Source of the DNA: Alteribacter populi
Lineage (GTDB): Bacteria; Bacillota; Bacilli; Bacillales; Salisediminibacteriaceae
DNA length: 64,000 nt
Assembly (NCBI RefSeq): GCF_002352765.1
Contig: NZ_KZ293963.1
Location: 3,746,559 to 3,810,558, forward strand
Direction of reading: 5' to 3'
The number at the start of each line of letters is the position of its first letter. Within the stretch, counting starts at the first letter, position 1. The position numbers and the translations under genes are program-made. Under the pieces are notes generated by a model that did no database searches, was not told the DNA's origin, and worked only from the letters and a program-made list of their open reading frames with translations. Below are positions 1 to 9,138 of the stretch, piece after piece.

Positions 1-915
1 GAGTATGCAGTTTCCAAGAATCCGAGAAAGTAGGGAGGTTACAAGGGGTGTTATCTAATATTTGTTGTACAGCGACTTGAGTATATTGGCTTTGAAGCGG
101 AATGGTGAAGTCGACCTCAAACCATTGCCAATTTAAAGTTGCTTTTGAAATCCAGGCCTTCTTTTCTTTGGGACGTAACATAACCCGATAGTGGGGTGAA
201 GTTATCACAGTCACGGATGGTATATCTGTTTCCTTAAAGGACGTCATCGTCATTCGACTTCCATTACTTCCGGTCGCTTGAAGTGTACCTGTGAATTCCA
301 AAAAACCTGGTCTTTTACTTGAAATAGGAGAGCGGTCAAGTAAGGAAGAATCGACTATGAAGCTTGATTCCTCTGCTAAAAAAGAGAGAAGATCGAGGTG
401 GTGAATGGCATTCGATCCGATGTTTAAATGGGAACCGCTTACGTGATAGTTAAGGTTACTGGTAGGCTCCTTGGTACTGATTTTTAATGTTTGAAAAAAT
501 GGGGTCGTTCTTAACGGACAGTTTACCCAAGCTTTGACGTTTCCTTCAATTAATTGTTCATTAATTTCACAGAAGTCATCTGGGTGTTGGAAGAGAACTT
601 TTTCTAAAAGGAGAGACCTTACTTCTTTGTTTAGCAGGATAAAACGAACGACTTCTTTTCTAACATTTGCAGGGGTAGCAATAATGACAATATCAAGCTG
701 ATCCGGAAGTGAAGCTAAATCATTAAACGAATGAATGACCTGATTGAACGGAGGTTCTGGTCCGACTTTATACGCTTTCTTTGCTTGAGCAATCGAATCT
801 TGACTAGCATCAACTAAAAATAGATGACAGGGCCGATTGATGAGTTTAAGAGCTTGCAGGTGACGTCTTCCAATCTGACCCAAACCAACAATGGCAATTT
901 TATTTACAGTCAAGC
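1..915 (-). CDS. Gfo/Idh/MocA-family oxidoreductase, 3' end outside window
   Basis: A reading frame runs open from a TTG at 915 to the window edge (305 codons seen, no stop). Its N-terminus has a Rossmann dinucleotide motif (VGLGQIGRRH), then a stretch ending LLLEKVLF, which sits where the family's EKP motif normally is but has Val for Pro. This fits an NAD(P)-dependent sugar oxidoreductase. The TTG is preceded by AGGAG; an in-frame GTG four codons earlier lies on top of that site and is less likely. It is the last visible gene of the minus-strand nonulosonate operon, 24 bases after the SDR gene. Substrate unknown; probably acts on a cytosolic sugar or nucleotide sugar. Confidence 0.75.
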
Positions 916-939
916 TTTGCTTCACTCCTTTGTGGCCAA

Positions 940-1761
940 CTACCATGTACTTAATCCTCCATCAACGATCATGTTTTGTCCTGTAACATAGGAAGAGGCG
1001 TCAGATGCTAAATAAATGAGAGCACCAATCAATTCATCAGGCTGCCCCATCCGTCCTAAAGGTGTCCTAGATGAATAGTTTTGTTTGAAAGCATCATTTT
1101 GTCCGCTTTCTATCCCACCAGGTGTTAACATATTAACCCGGATGCCTTTGTCTGCCCAGTAGGCGGCTAAGTATTTCGTCAATCCCCAAACAGCCGCTTT
1201 TGAGGTGGAATATACAGCTGGCGTATTAATAGACGTACCTAAGTAATCTGAACCTTTATATATTCTTTGGTCAGGTGCAATAATGCCATAGATCGATGAC
1301 GTTTGAATAATAGTGCCATATTTTTGTTTTACCATTTCTTTCCCTACTTTTTGAGCAACGAGAAACATCCCATCAATATTTACAGCCATCACTTCTCTCC
1401 ACTGGTCGAGGTCATAATCTTCAAATTTGGTAAAGTATCTATTCAAATCTGCCGTTTTGGTAGCTGCATTATTGTGTAAAATCTCAATTTTGCTATACTT
1501 TTTCATCGCTTCCTCGACCATGGCTTCTACTTGTTTGGGTGAAGAGACATCACACCCGATGCCGAGGCAGTCTGTTTGATAGTCACTTGTTAGTTCCTTT
1601 GCAAATTGCTGACAGAGTTGTTCATCGATATCGACGACAACGACATTTGCCCCAAATTCAGCTAATCCAGCGCAAAACCTCTTTCCTAAAATCCCTAAAG
1701 CGCCTGTGACAAGGGCTGTTTTCCCATGTAATTGAAAGTGATCACTATATAATGATTTCAT
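940..1761 (-). CDS. SDR-family oxidoreductase (copy 1)
   Basis: Classical short-chain dehydrogenase/reductase of about 273 residues. Visible motifs: nucleotide-binding TGALGILG near the N-terminus, NNAA, catalytic Ser in TSSIYG, YSTSK (Tyr/Lys pair) and a C-terminal DASSYVTGQ...VDGG. I chose ATG 1761, which has AGAGG nine bases upstream; the TTG at 1767 is too close to that site. It overlaps the preceding Gfo/Idh gene by 17 bases, so translation is probably coupled. It is a clear paralogue of the SDR at 2674-3471 (shared APD.R.Y and DASSY.TGQ blocks). In this cluster it probably oxidises, reduces or epimerises a nonulosonate precursor; the substrate cannot be read from sequence. Confidence 0.85.
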   Translation of the reverse strand: MKSLYSDHFQLHGKTALVTGALGILGKRFCAGLAEFGANVVVVDIDEQLCQQFAKELTSDYQTDCLGIGCDVSSPKQVEAMVEEAMKKYSKIEILHNNAATKTADLNRYFTKFEDYDLDQWREVMAVNIDGMFLVAQKVGKEMVKQKYGTIIQTSSIYGIIAPDQRIYKGSDYLGTSINTPAVYSTSKAAVWGLTKYLAAYWADKGIRVNMLTPGGIESGQNDAFKQNYSSRTPLGRMGQPDELIGALIYLASDASSYVTGQNMIVDGGLSTW

Positions 1762-2680
1762 CAACAAATACCTCTCTGTTTTCTTGTTGTGACCTTTGAC
1801 CTGCGATCAACACTTTCATTAATATAAGTGTTGAATGCGGAGAAATAGCAGGTACACCTGTATCTATCATGTTAAAAAAGTGCCACAATGCTCTTCTGAA
1901 CATGGAAAAATTATCTTGAATTGTAACCATCGTTTGCTTTTCCGTTCCCCAAATTTCGATTTGAAAGGGGACTTGTGAGGCGCTTAAAAGAGTGGCCAAT
2001 GTATCGATTTGAAAGAGCGTCCCGTTTTTCATCGAAAGGGCGATCGCATCATGGTTTTTTGACAAAGAAATCACCGAGTGTGGAGGCGAAGAAATCGTCG
2101 GTAACATCGCTTCTAACAAATGAATACCGTATTTTTCCCACGATAAAGGCCCTATGGCTCTGATTAGTGGTAGGTCTCCGTATTCAGCACCATTTTTATG
2201 AAAGTCATCTAACTCTTTTGCATAACGCATGGCTGAACAGGACATGAGGGTGCCGTTTTCAAGGAAAGGTTTAAAATAACGTAGTTCGTCCTGGTTGATG
2301 GAAAGAGGTTTATCTATAAAAACGGGCAGGTTTTTTTCTAAAAAACTAGCGGCAATCTTTTTGTGAGATTCATAGTCGTCGCGAGCAATGATGACGGCAT
2401 CTACTTGTTCTGCCAAGTCAGAAAGGTTTTTTACTTCATTTTTAATAAAACAAGCCTCACAAAGCTGTTTCGTAAGCTCGGGATTTTGTGTCCAGGCATG
2501 CGTAACGTTGATATCATTGAAGCCAAATTCAGAAGGGTCTCTTACTTCCAGGTAATCAAGAATGACCTTCCAACCTGCAGCTTTCATTGCTTGACGATCA
2601 TAGCCATTTATAATCGAAGAAAAGGAAAAAGGGTGTCCATTGCCTTCGTTTAGCCCGATAATCCCTACTTTCATTACCAT
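1745..2680 (-). CDS. Gfo/Idh/MocA-family oxidoreductase
   Basis: About 310 residues. Glycine-rich N-terminus (VGIIGLNEGNGH) is a Rossmann fold variant, and FIDKPLS near residue 120 corresponds to the family's EKP motif, here DKP. Start is ATG 2680 or ATG 2674, both overlapping the TAA of the upstream SDR (ATGGTAATG), which implies translational coupling. With the SDR at 940-1761 and the partial Gfo/Idh gene at 1-915 it makes an alternating SDR / Gfo-Idh pattern. Family members are NAD(P)-dependent and act on sugars; the precise reaction here is unknown. A role in making or modifying the nonulosonic acid is inferred from context only. Confidence 0.8.
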   Translation of the reverse strand: MVMKVGIIGLNEGNGHPFSFSSIINGYDRQAMKAAGWKVILDYLEVRDPSEFGFNDINVTHAWTQNPELTKQLCEACFIKNEVKNLSDLAEQVDAVIIARDDYESHKKIAASFLEKNLPVFIDKPLSINQDELRYFKPFLENGTLMSCSAMRYAKELDDFHKNGAEYGDLPLIRAIGPLSWEKYGIHLLEAMLPTISSPPHSVISLSKNHDAIALSMKNGTLFQIDTLATLLSASQVPFQIEIWGTEKQTMVTIQDNFSMFRRALWHFFNMIDTGVPAISPHSTLILMKVLIAGQRSQQENREVFVDEIII

Positions 2681-3471
2681 ATCGACCAGCCACCATCTAC
2701 ACAGATATGCTGCCCCGTCATGTAGCTTGAAGCATCAGTACATAATAAAGCTACTGCCCCTTTAATCTCATGAGGCTTACCGATTCGATTCATCGGATTT
2801 TTCGCAGATAATTTATTTATAAAATCTTGATTTTGTTGTGTGACTTCATGAGGAAAAGCACCTGGACTAAGACAATTGACGCGAATGTCATGTGGCGATA
2901 AAAAACTAGCTAAATATTTCGTAAATTGAATAACCCCTGCTTTAGCAGCACCATAGCTTGGTGGATTCGTAAACTCTATTCCGTCATACATTCTATAGTC
3001 AGGAGCGACGTGACCATACATCGAAGTAATGTTTAGGATGACGCCTTTCTTACTCTGTAAGCCGGGTAACGCACGCTTAACACAATAGAAGACGGAGTTT
3101 AAACTCATATCAATATCATATTCCCAGTCTTCGTCAGAAATGGACTCAAATGAATTTTTGTTACCTGACCACGCATTGTTTACGAGAATATCTAATCCTT
3201 CGTAATGATCGTGAATGTCTTTAAACAGCTTTTCGACTGACTCTTTATTCATCAAATTTATTTTCATCGGAATGACATCTGTTTTTTCTCCGAATTTTTT
3301 CTTTAATTCATCGCATTTTTGTCTGCATTTTTCCTCGTCCCGACTAGCGATAATCACACGCGCACCTAACTCGGCAAGAGATTCACTTATTTCGCTTCCT
3401 AAATAGCCTGCTCCTCCCGTGACAAGTGCGGTTTTTCCTTTTAAAGAATACAGTTCCTTAAGGGTTTTCAT
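2674..3471 (-). CDS. SDR-family oxidoreductase (copy 2)
   Basis: 265-residue SDR with TGGAGYLG nucleotide-binding motif, NNAWSG, catalytic Ser in ITSMYG, and YGAAK (Tyr/Lys). The C-terminus DASSYMTGQ...VDGGWS closely mirrors the SDR at 940-1761. ATG 3471 has GGAGG seven bases upstream and overlaps the cytidylyltransferase stop by 14 bases. Flagellin-glycosylation loci of the Campylobacter ptm type also carry an SDR beside the CMP-nonulosonate synthetase; by analogy this gene may act on a sugar precursor. That link is inference. Confidence 0.85.
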   Translation of the reverse strand: MKTLKELYSLKGKTALVTGGAGYLGSEISESLAELGARVIIASRDEEKCRQKCDELKKKFGEKTDVIPMKINLMNKESVEKLFKDIHDHYEGLDILVNNAWSGNKNSFESISDEDWEYDIDMSLNSVFYCVKRALPGLQSKKGVILNITSMYGHVAPDYRMYDGIEFTNPPSYGAAKAGVIQFTKYLASFLSPHDIRVNCLSPGAFPHEVTQQNQDFINKLSAKNPMNRIGKPHEIKGAVALLCTDASSYMTGQHICVDGGWSIW

Positions 3472-4174
3472 CCTTTAACCTCCTTTCAAGCAAGATTTCA
3501 CCTAATGTAAAATCAACGTCATCATCGATATCAACTGAACGATTTTTAGGCATGAATACTGCTCCAGTTGGAGGGGGTAAAATATGGTGATCGTTTTGCA
3601 TGAAAGCAGGAATGGCAAATCCATAAACAGCCCCATTTAACTGATAGGCTTCAGGTAATTGTTGTCGAGGCAACCAAGGATTTGCTCCGGATATAAAGAT
3701 GGTTGGGGCGTTGTTCGTTACCTTCCATGCGCGATGGGGATTCAATTCTGCTTCCGTAAAGGTTGCAACTGAATGATATTTTGTTGTTATGTCGGTAAGG
3801 AGCTGCAGACACTCCCTAATATCTTCGTTTGTTCTAAGTGGACTCGTTGGCTCCAGGTATAGAAAATAATCATAAATCTCGGCATCTTTCAAGTGAGAAA
3901 GAACGCTTTTTATTACATCTATAGGCATGGAGTCATCTAAAGCTAAGTGCGGTTCCCTCATCATAACCTCAGCACCATAATGATGAGAAATCTCTGCTAT
4001 TTTTTTATCGTCTGTCGAGACAATAACGCGGTCAATCTCTTTTACTTGGGTTGCCACTTCAATGGTCCAAGCAATAAGCGGCTTTCCGGCAAAAGGCTTA
4101 ATGTTTTTATAAGGGATGGATTTACTCCCACCCCTTGCAGGAATAAGAGCAATAACTTTTTTATTTTCACTCAT
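3458..4174 (-). CDS. CMP-nonulosonate (acylneuraminate-type) cytidylyltransferase
   Basis: 238 residues. The N-terminal IPARGGSKSIPYKNI is the CTP-binding signature of the acylneuraminate cytidylyltransferase (NeuA/LegF/PseF) family, followed by GKPLIAWTI and VSTDD, all at expected places. The enzyme would activate a nonulosonic acid as its CMP derivative. Start ATG 4174 has GGGGAGG six bases upstream. It sits across the divergent promoter region from NeuB and NeuC homologues, which make the substrate. Which sugar (legionaminic, neuraminic or other) is not decided by this sequence; the dehydratase and aminotransferase in the locus favour a 5,7-diamino type. Confidence 0.88.
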   Translation of the reverse strand: MSENKKVIALIPARGGSKSIPYKNIKPFAGKPLIAWTIEVATQVKEIDRVIVSTDDKKIAEISHHYGAEVMMREPHLALDDSMPIDVIKSVLSHLKDAEIYDYFLYLEPTSPLRTNEDIRECLQLLTDITTKYHSVATFTEAELNPHRAWKVTNNAPTIFISGANPWLPRQQLPEAYQLNGAVYGFAIPAFMQNDHHILPPPTGAVFMPKNRSVDIDDDVDFTLGEILLERRLKDENP

Positions 4175-4276
4175 ACAGTACCTCCCCTTCTTTTATTTAA
4201 AGGCTCTGTTCACAAACTTAAAAAACACAAAACGTCAGTAATTCTCCAAGAAGATATTTTAATTCTACTCAAACCC

Positions 4277-5614
4277 CTATATTAAAAAAGACGCAACCGT
4301 CTTATCATTCATGGGGATACTTTTTTCGTCTTTTAACTTCGTCATGGCAACCAACGTACTTAAATAGGTGGGTTCAGAACTTATTTTAGAAAACAGCTGC
4401 TTAAATTCACCAAATTCCTTTACAAATATTGGTGTTCCTCTTAAATAATAAATTGTTGTCTTTTTTGAATAAAAGACAACAGGCTTCTCTAAAAGAAGTG
4501 CTTCATACGCAACAGTTGAAAATGGTGTGATGACAATATCTGACTCCTCGATTAAGGTATGCAGCGAAAAAGAGCCGTGGTTATACATAGTGGAGTAATT
4601 AGGGTTAATTAACGTCGAGTAACGCCTCTTACGTTGGTCGGGATGTAATTTGTAGCGAATAAGTAGTCTGTTAGCTAAAGGCTGGGCAGCTTTTTCAATC
4701 GTTTGAATCATCTTTTTATTAAATCCGTAACCTAAAGGCTGAAGTGCGACTAAAACACGTTTTTTTTGATGAGAAATTGAGTGAAAAGGGGTGCGAGATT
4801 GCAAGCTTCTTGGAAAGAGCGGTGGAACAATCATTATTTTATCAGCAGGAACACCGTAAGATTCTAGATATTTTTTATGAGACTCCCCCCAAACAAGGTT
4901 CACATCTGCATTTACTGGTAAATGAGCAACCTCGCCAAACACCCCGTGTTGAAAATTGATCGTTTGAACATTTCTTGTTTGAGCAAACGTGGTGATTAAT
5001 GCTCCGTGACGGTTAATGGTCGATCCATAAAGTGTTTTTGAAATAGGGTACTTTTCAAATAGTGTATTAACCTTTCGAATGTTACTAAGCAGCTTTTTCA
5101 CTTTTTTATTAAGCCATGAAATGAACGTTTTACTTTTAAAGAAACGGGGAGTGGCAGATTTTTTTATCACCTTCTTGATCTTGTTTAGTACACGTTGTTC
5201 TTTAGAAAATAAAAACGCTGTCTCAGGTAGGGACTGTAAGTAAATCAAAGGTCGGCAATGTTCATTTTTTAGCATCTTCTTATATTCATGGCGGTGATGA
5301 GCGAGGTAAAGAAACTTCCTGTTTTTTATATTTGCTGTTAACGGATAAAGGTCTGCTCTTACTAGTACATAGCCTTCTTTTCTTTTTACTGTTGATTTAA
5401 TCAAGTAAGGCTCGCAGGCTTTTTGAATATTGGAATGTAGTTTGGTACCTTTTTTTTCAAGGCGAGCGCTTTTATAATGCCGCGCTACATACTTTTGAAA
5501 CTCTCTTAATAATGGAAGAGTAATTGGGACGTTATCGTAGGTAATGTTAGAAAATAGCTTGAGAAAGTCGATTGAATGAAGCCAAATCATTTGATTTTTT
5601 CTTTGCATAGTCAT
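4277..5614 (-). CDS. Putative GT-B-fold glycosyltransferase (candidate nonulosonic acid transferase)
   Basis: About 445 residues, not matching a family I can name with certainty. The C-terminal half has features of GT-B glycosyltransferases related to CDP-glycerol and capsule transferases: NFQHGVFGE, a YKLHPDQRKR segment, and DIVITPFSTVAYEALLLEKPVVFY, the usual donor-site block. The N-terminal half is very basic and Lys-rich. ATG 5614 overlaps the TGA of the dehydratase gene; GTG 5617 and ATG 5608 are alternatives. Placed between the dehydratase and cytidylyltransferase, it is the only transferase-like gene in the island, so it may attach the CMP-activated sugar to flagellin or a surface glycan (inference). 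Confidence 0.6.
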   Translation of the reverse strand: MTMQRKNQMIWLHSIDFLKLFSNITYDNVPITLPLLREFQKYVARHYKSARLEKKGTKLHSNIQKACEPYLIKSTVKRKEGYVLVRADLYPLTANIKNRKFLYLAHHRHEYKKMLKNEHCRPLIYLQSLPETAFLFSKEQRVLNKIKKVIKKSATPRFFKSKTFISWLNKKVKKLLSNIRKVNTLFEKYPISKTLYGSTINRHGALITTFAQTRNVQTINFQHGVFGEVAHLPVNADVNLVWGESHKKYLESYGVPADKIMIVPPLFPRSLQSRTPFHSISHQKKRVLVALQPLGYGFNKKMIQTIEKAAQPLANRLLIRYKLHPDQRKRRYSTLINPNYSTMYNHGSFSLHTLIEESDIVITPFSTVAYEALLLEKPVVFYSKKTTIYYLRGTPIFVKEFGEFKQLFSKISSEPTYLSTLVAMTKLKDEKSIPMNDKTVASFLI

Positions 5615-6633
5615 CACGCGCCCTCTTGTTCAAGCGTTTTAATCAAGTTCCTAATTTCCTTGTCAGTCATCATTTGAACTTCGTCTGAACGAGATAAAGG
5701 AGTCTCATTAGGTTGGAAGTGAAAGAAGTTCTCTCTTTTCTCAGGGAGAATGACGTAAAGATCTGCATCCTCAACGATGTGTTCCATTTCGTTAAGGTAA
5801 ATCAACTCCTCATAAAGCTTTTCACCTGGACGTTTGCCAATTTGTTTAATTGGCGGCATGTTCATCCCTTTCTTTTGATAATAGTCATTCATCGTTTTAG
5901 CTAGGTTTAAAATACTCAATGCTTGCATTTTGAAAATAAACGTTTCTCCACCTTTTGAATAATAGATCGATTTTAGCGTTAATTGCGCAGCGTCTGAAAT
6001 GCTCATAATAAACCGGGTCATCTTTGGATCTGTGATCGTTAAAGGGGCGCCTGATTTTGCTTGCTCCATAAACAAGGGGATAACCGAGCCTCTGGAGTTA
6101 ATGACATTGCCAAACCGGACGGAACAAAACGTCGTTCCTTTGTTATTTAGCATTGTGTTGGCATTGTTGAATAACTTTTCTGAAATGAGCTTTGTCGCTC
6201 CCATTGTATTTGTCGGGTTAACAGCTTTGTCTGTACTAATATTCACTACCTTTTTTACTTTGTTAAGAATACAAGCCTTGATCACATTTTCACTCCCGAG
6301 AATGTTTGTTTTTACTGCCTCGAACGGATGCTCTTCACATACAGGGACTTGCTTTAATGCTGCGACATGAAAGACTAGGTCGATTCCCCTTGTTGCATAC
6401 TCTACTGATTGATAATCGCGAACGTCACCTAATTGGAAGAAAATATTCGGATGACGCTGCATCCTTTGTTTCATTAAATATTGCTTGCTGTCATCTTTAT
6501 TAAAAACAACAATGCTCTTAGGTTGGCAGTCAAGCAAGGAAGAAACGATATGTTGGCCAATTGAACCCGTTCCGCCTGTAACTAGTATTTGTTTGTCTTT
6601 GAAATAATGTTTAAGTGCTGAACGATCATCCAT
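5614..6633 (-). CDS. UDP-GlcNAc 4,6-dehydratase-like nucleotide-sugar dehydratase (PseB/PglF/CapD type)
   Basis: Soluble extended SDR of 339 residues with GGTGSIG nucleotide-binding motif, HVAALKQVP, STDKAVNPTN and MGATK, all characteristic of the FlaA1/PseB/CapD dehydratases. It would convert UDP-GlcNAc to the 4-keto-6-deoxy sugar, the first step towards 2,4-diamino-trideoxy sugars. I use ATG 6633, preceded by AGAGGTGG; an upstream in-frame extension to 6720 lacks a ribosome site and has no family similarity. First gene of the minus operon. The aminotransferase that would use its product is the first gene of the divergent plus operon. Confidence 0.85.
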   Translation of the reverse strand: MDDRSALKHYFKDKQILVTGGTGSIGQHIVSSLLDCQPKSIVVFNKDDSKQYLMKQRMQRHPNIFFQLGDVRDYQSVEYATRGIDLVFHVAALKQVPVCEEHPFEAVKTNILGSENVIKACILNKVKKVVNISTDKAVNPTNTMGATKLISEKLFNNANTMLNNKGTTFCSVRFGNVINSRGSVIPLFMEQAKSGAPLTITDPKMTRFIMSISDAAQLTLKSIYYSKGGETFIFKMQALSILNLAKTMNDYYQKKGMNMPPIKQIGKRPGEKLYEELIYLNEMEHIVEDADLYVILPEKRENFFHFQPNETPLSRSDEVQMMTDKEIRNLIKTLEQEGA

Positions 6634-6766
6634 CTGACTCCACCTCTGAATTTTGTCACTTACTAGATAGGGTATGAATGCTGGGACGAGGTTGCGATAG
6701 TAAGAGAGAACTATTTTCAACTATGGCGGTAAAAACAATCATGAGCGGATGGAGGGAGGTATGGTT

Positions 6767-6820
6767 TCTAGTCAAAGGGGTGCGTTATCTAGTCAATAAG
6801 TACGTCAATCTGGTAATTCG
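6767..6820 (-). repeat. 21-bp phased direct repeats between divergent operons
   Basis: TCTAGTCAA occurs at 6767 and 6788 and a variant TCTGGTAAT at 6809, an exact 21-base period (two helical turns). On the minus strand the core reads TTGACTAGA / TTACCAGA. The same core with the same period occurs at 18889-18972. The rest of 6634-6961 holds the plus promoter and no supported gene. Confidence 0.6.
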
Positions 6821-6910
6821 CCTGCACTCGCCTTACAAAAAAGGGCGAAAAGGAGTGATCTATAAAGGCAAAGGTCTATGGCAAGCATGGCTCCCATACA
6901 TTTACTAAAA

Positions 6911-6939
6911 TTGAGAACTATTTTTGAACCTCCTAATAG
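6911..6939 (+). promoter_or_regulatory. Candidate SigA promoter for the aminotransferase-neuB-neuC operon
   Basis: TTGAGA at 6911-6916 and TAATAG at 6934-6939 are separated by 17 bases, about 22 bases before the first start codon. The 12-mer GAGAACTATTTT overlapping the -35 region also occurs at 6706-6717 near the divergent gene. Confidence 0.45.
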
Positions 6940-6961
6940 GGAAGAAAGGACGCGATGATGG

Positions 6962-8068
6962 ATGATTGTACCTTTGTCGAGACCCGATATATCAGAGCTT
7001 GAAAAGCAATACGTAAATGAAGTTCTCGATTCCGGACAATTAAGTATGGGAGAGAAAACGAAACGGTTTGAAGCGTTATTTCGTGAACGATTTGGCGCCC
7101 GCTATTCAGTAGCGATGAATAGTGGCACGAGTGCACTTCACGTGGCAGTTAAATCTCTCGGTTTAAAAGAGGGCGATGAAGTGATTACGACGCCTTATAG
7201 CTTCATAGCTTCCGGTAACTGTTTACTTTATGAGGGAGTAAAACCGGTTTTTGTTGATATTGATCCGTTAACATTAAATATGAATACGATAAAAATAGAA
7301 GAGGCCGTTACGGCTAAAACAAAAGCGATTCTAGCTGTTCATATTTTTGGGCAGCCTTGTCAAATGGATGATGTAAGAAGAGTTGCACAGAAATACGGTT
7401 TGGTCGTTATTGAAGATGCGTGTGAAGCTATTGGCGCTGAGTGGAAAAAAGAGCACGCAGGACGAATGGGAGACGCTGGTGTGTTTGCTTTTTATCCTAA
7501 TAAGCAAATGACAACCGGAGAAGGTGGCATTCTCCTAACAGACCGTGAGGATGTTTACAAAATGGCTGCTGCTTTACGTAACCAAGGCAGAAGCTTAACG
7601 AGTGACTGGCTCGACCATGATTACGTCGGTTACAACTACCGTATGTCTGAATTGCAGGCGGCAGTGGGAGTAGGTCAGATGGAAAGGCTCAATGAAATAC
7701 TGGCAAAAAGAGACCGAGCTGCGGACCGTTATTTGCAGTTGATCAAGCAATCGCAGCTTCCCGTAACAACTCCGGAGCTAATCAAAGGCGGAAAAATGAG
7801 CTGGTTTGTGTTTATTGTTGTTTTACCAAAGTCGGTAAACCGAGAAAAAATAATCACGAGTCTTTTAAAAGAAGGCGTGCAATCAAAACCGTATTTTCCC
7901 TCGATTCATTTACAGAAAAGCTTTTGTAAAAAATTCGGGGATCAAGCAGGGAGATTTCCTTACAGTGAGGAGATGTCAGCGCGTACGCTAGCGATTCCAT
8001 TTTATTCAACGATTACAGAGCGGGAACAGGCTTTTGTTATCAAAGCTTTAAAGAAAGCGCTAGCCTAG
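6962..8068 (+). CDS. DegT/DnrJ/EryC1/StrS-family PLP aminotransferase
   Basis: 368-residue sugar aminotransferase of fold type I. Seen: NSGTSALHVAV (phosphate-binding), IEDACEAIGA (Asp contacting PLP) and FYPNKQMTTGEGG with the Schiff-base Lys. The enzyme would aminate the 4-keto sugar made by the divergent dehydratase, giving the 4-amino group of a bacillosamine-type intermediate (PglE-like role; inference). ATG 6962 is used; two earlier ATGs at 6955 and 6958 are in another frame and stop after 15 codons. Fourteen bases separate it from neuB. No sugar N-acetyltransferase gene is visible nearby, although the pathway normally needs one. Confidence 0.85.
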   Translation: MIVPLSRPDISELEKQYVNEVLDSGQLSMGEKTKRFEALFRERFGARYSVAMNSGTSALHVAVKSLGLKEGDEVITTPYSFIASGNCLLYEGVKPVFVDIDPLTLNMNTIKIEEAVTAKTKAILAVHIFGQPCQMDDVRRVAQKYGLVVIEDACEAIGAEWKKEHAGRMGDAGVFAFYPNKQMTTGEGGILLTDREDVYKMAAALRNQGRSLTSDWLDHDYVGYNYRMSELQAAVGVGQMERLNEILAKRDRAADRYLQLIKQSQLPVTTPELIKGGKMSWFVFIVVLPKSVNREKIITSLLKEGVQSKPYFPSIHLQKSFCKKFGDQAGRFPYSEEMSARTLAIPFYSTITEREQAFVIKALKKALA

Positions 8069-8082
8069 AAGGAGGGACGATC

Positions 8083-9138
8083 ATGACGTTCAAAATGGGT
8101 GGGAAATTAATTTCAGAAGCAGAACCGATGTTGATCATCGCTGAAATTGGAGTGAATCATAACGGCTCGATGGCACTCGCTAAAAAAATGATTACCCTTG
8201 CAAAACAGGCAGGAGCAGATGCCGTTAAGTTTCAAACCTACCAAACCGAAAGTCTCGTGACAGCAGATAGTGAACTAGTAGATTACCAGAAAAAAAGTAA
8301 CGTCACTTCTCAAAAGGAAATGCTTGAAAAGTATCAGCTGACGCAAGGTGATTTTACAGAGTTAAAAAGGTTTTGTGAACAAACGGGGATTTCGTTCATT
8401 TCTACTCCCTTTGATATAAAAAGCGCAGAGAGCCTTGAAAAACTAGGGGTAGACGCTTATAAAGTTGGAAGTGGAGATCTTACTTTTTACCCGCTATTAG
8501 CTCAGCTCGCAAGCTATAAAAAACCGCTTATTCTCTCAACAGGTATGGCGACTTTAGAAGAAGTGCAAGCCACTGTTGACTTCCTTCCTAAAGGGCAAGA
8601 TTTTGCGCTTCTACATTGTACATCTGCATACCCAGCCCCTTTTGAAGATCTTCATTTGCGCGTGATCGAAACGTTCCAGCATCACTTTCCTTGTGTCATC
8701 GGCTATTCTGATCACTCGTTTGGATTAGAGGTTCCGTTTGCGGCTGCGAGCTTAGGGTACAAAATCCTTGAAAAGCATTTTACACTCGACCGTACTTTGG
8801 AGGGACCAGACCATGCAGCCTCTGTAGAACCTGAAGAATTTGCAGAAATGGTTCGCGGAATTAGGAAAATCGAAGCGGCCTTAGGTACAACAGTGAAGCA
8901 TCTAACCCCATCGGAAGTAGAGACAAAACAGAAAGTCCGGCGCGGGATTTACGCAGCAAACGATTTACCCCAAGGCCACATCATCTCCACTAAAGATGTA
9001 ACGTATTTGCGTCCTTCTCATCAAATGGAAGCTTGTGATTATCAACAAGTACTAGGAAAACAGCTCGACGTTGCAAAGAGAAAGGGTGATCCTTTATTAT
9101 GGAAAGACTTGCGAGGAGTAGTAGGACGTGATGGTTAG
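8083..9138 (+). CDS. neuB: NeuB-family nonulosonate synthase (legionaminate/N-acetylneuraminate synthase)
   Basis: 351 residues, normal length for the family. N-terminal TIM-barrel segment with IAEIGVNHNGS, ADAVKFQTY, YKVGSGDL and LILSTGMAT; C-terminal SAF/antifreeze-like domain from about residue 285 (RRGIYAANDLPQGHIIS). It condenses phosphoenolpyruvate with an N-acetylmannosamine-type six-carbon sugar to a nine-carbon nonulosonic acid in the cytosol. GGAGGG lies seven bases before ATG 8083. The stop overlaps the neuC start. Whether the substrate is ManNAc (NeuB) or 2,4-diacetamido-trideoxymannose (LegI) is not settled by sequence; the locus favours the latter. Confidence 0.92.
   Translation: MTFKMGGKLISEAEPMLIIAEIGVNHNGSMALAKKMITLAKQAGADAVKFQTYQTESLVTADSELVDYQKKSNVTSQKEMLEKYQLTQGDFTELKRFCEQTGISFISTPFDIKSAESLEKLGVDAYKVGSGDLTFYPLLAQLASYKKPLILSTGMATLEEVQATVDFLPKGQDFALLHCTSAYPAPFEDLHLRVIETFQHHFPCVIGYSDHSFGLEVPFAAASLGYKILEKHFTLDRTLEGPDHAASVEPEEFAEMVRGIRKIEAALGTTVKHLTPSEVETKQKVRRGIYAANDLPQGHIISTKDVTYLRPSHQMEACDYQQVLGKQLDVAKRKGDPLLWKDLRGVVGRDG

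Noticed and set aside
6678..6908. 76-codon plus-strand frame between the divergent nonulosonate operons
   Set aside because: No ribosome site at its start, basic low-information sequence, overlaps the 21-bp repeats and the dehydratase leader.
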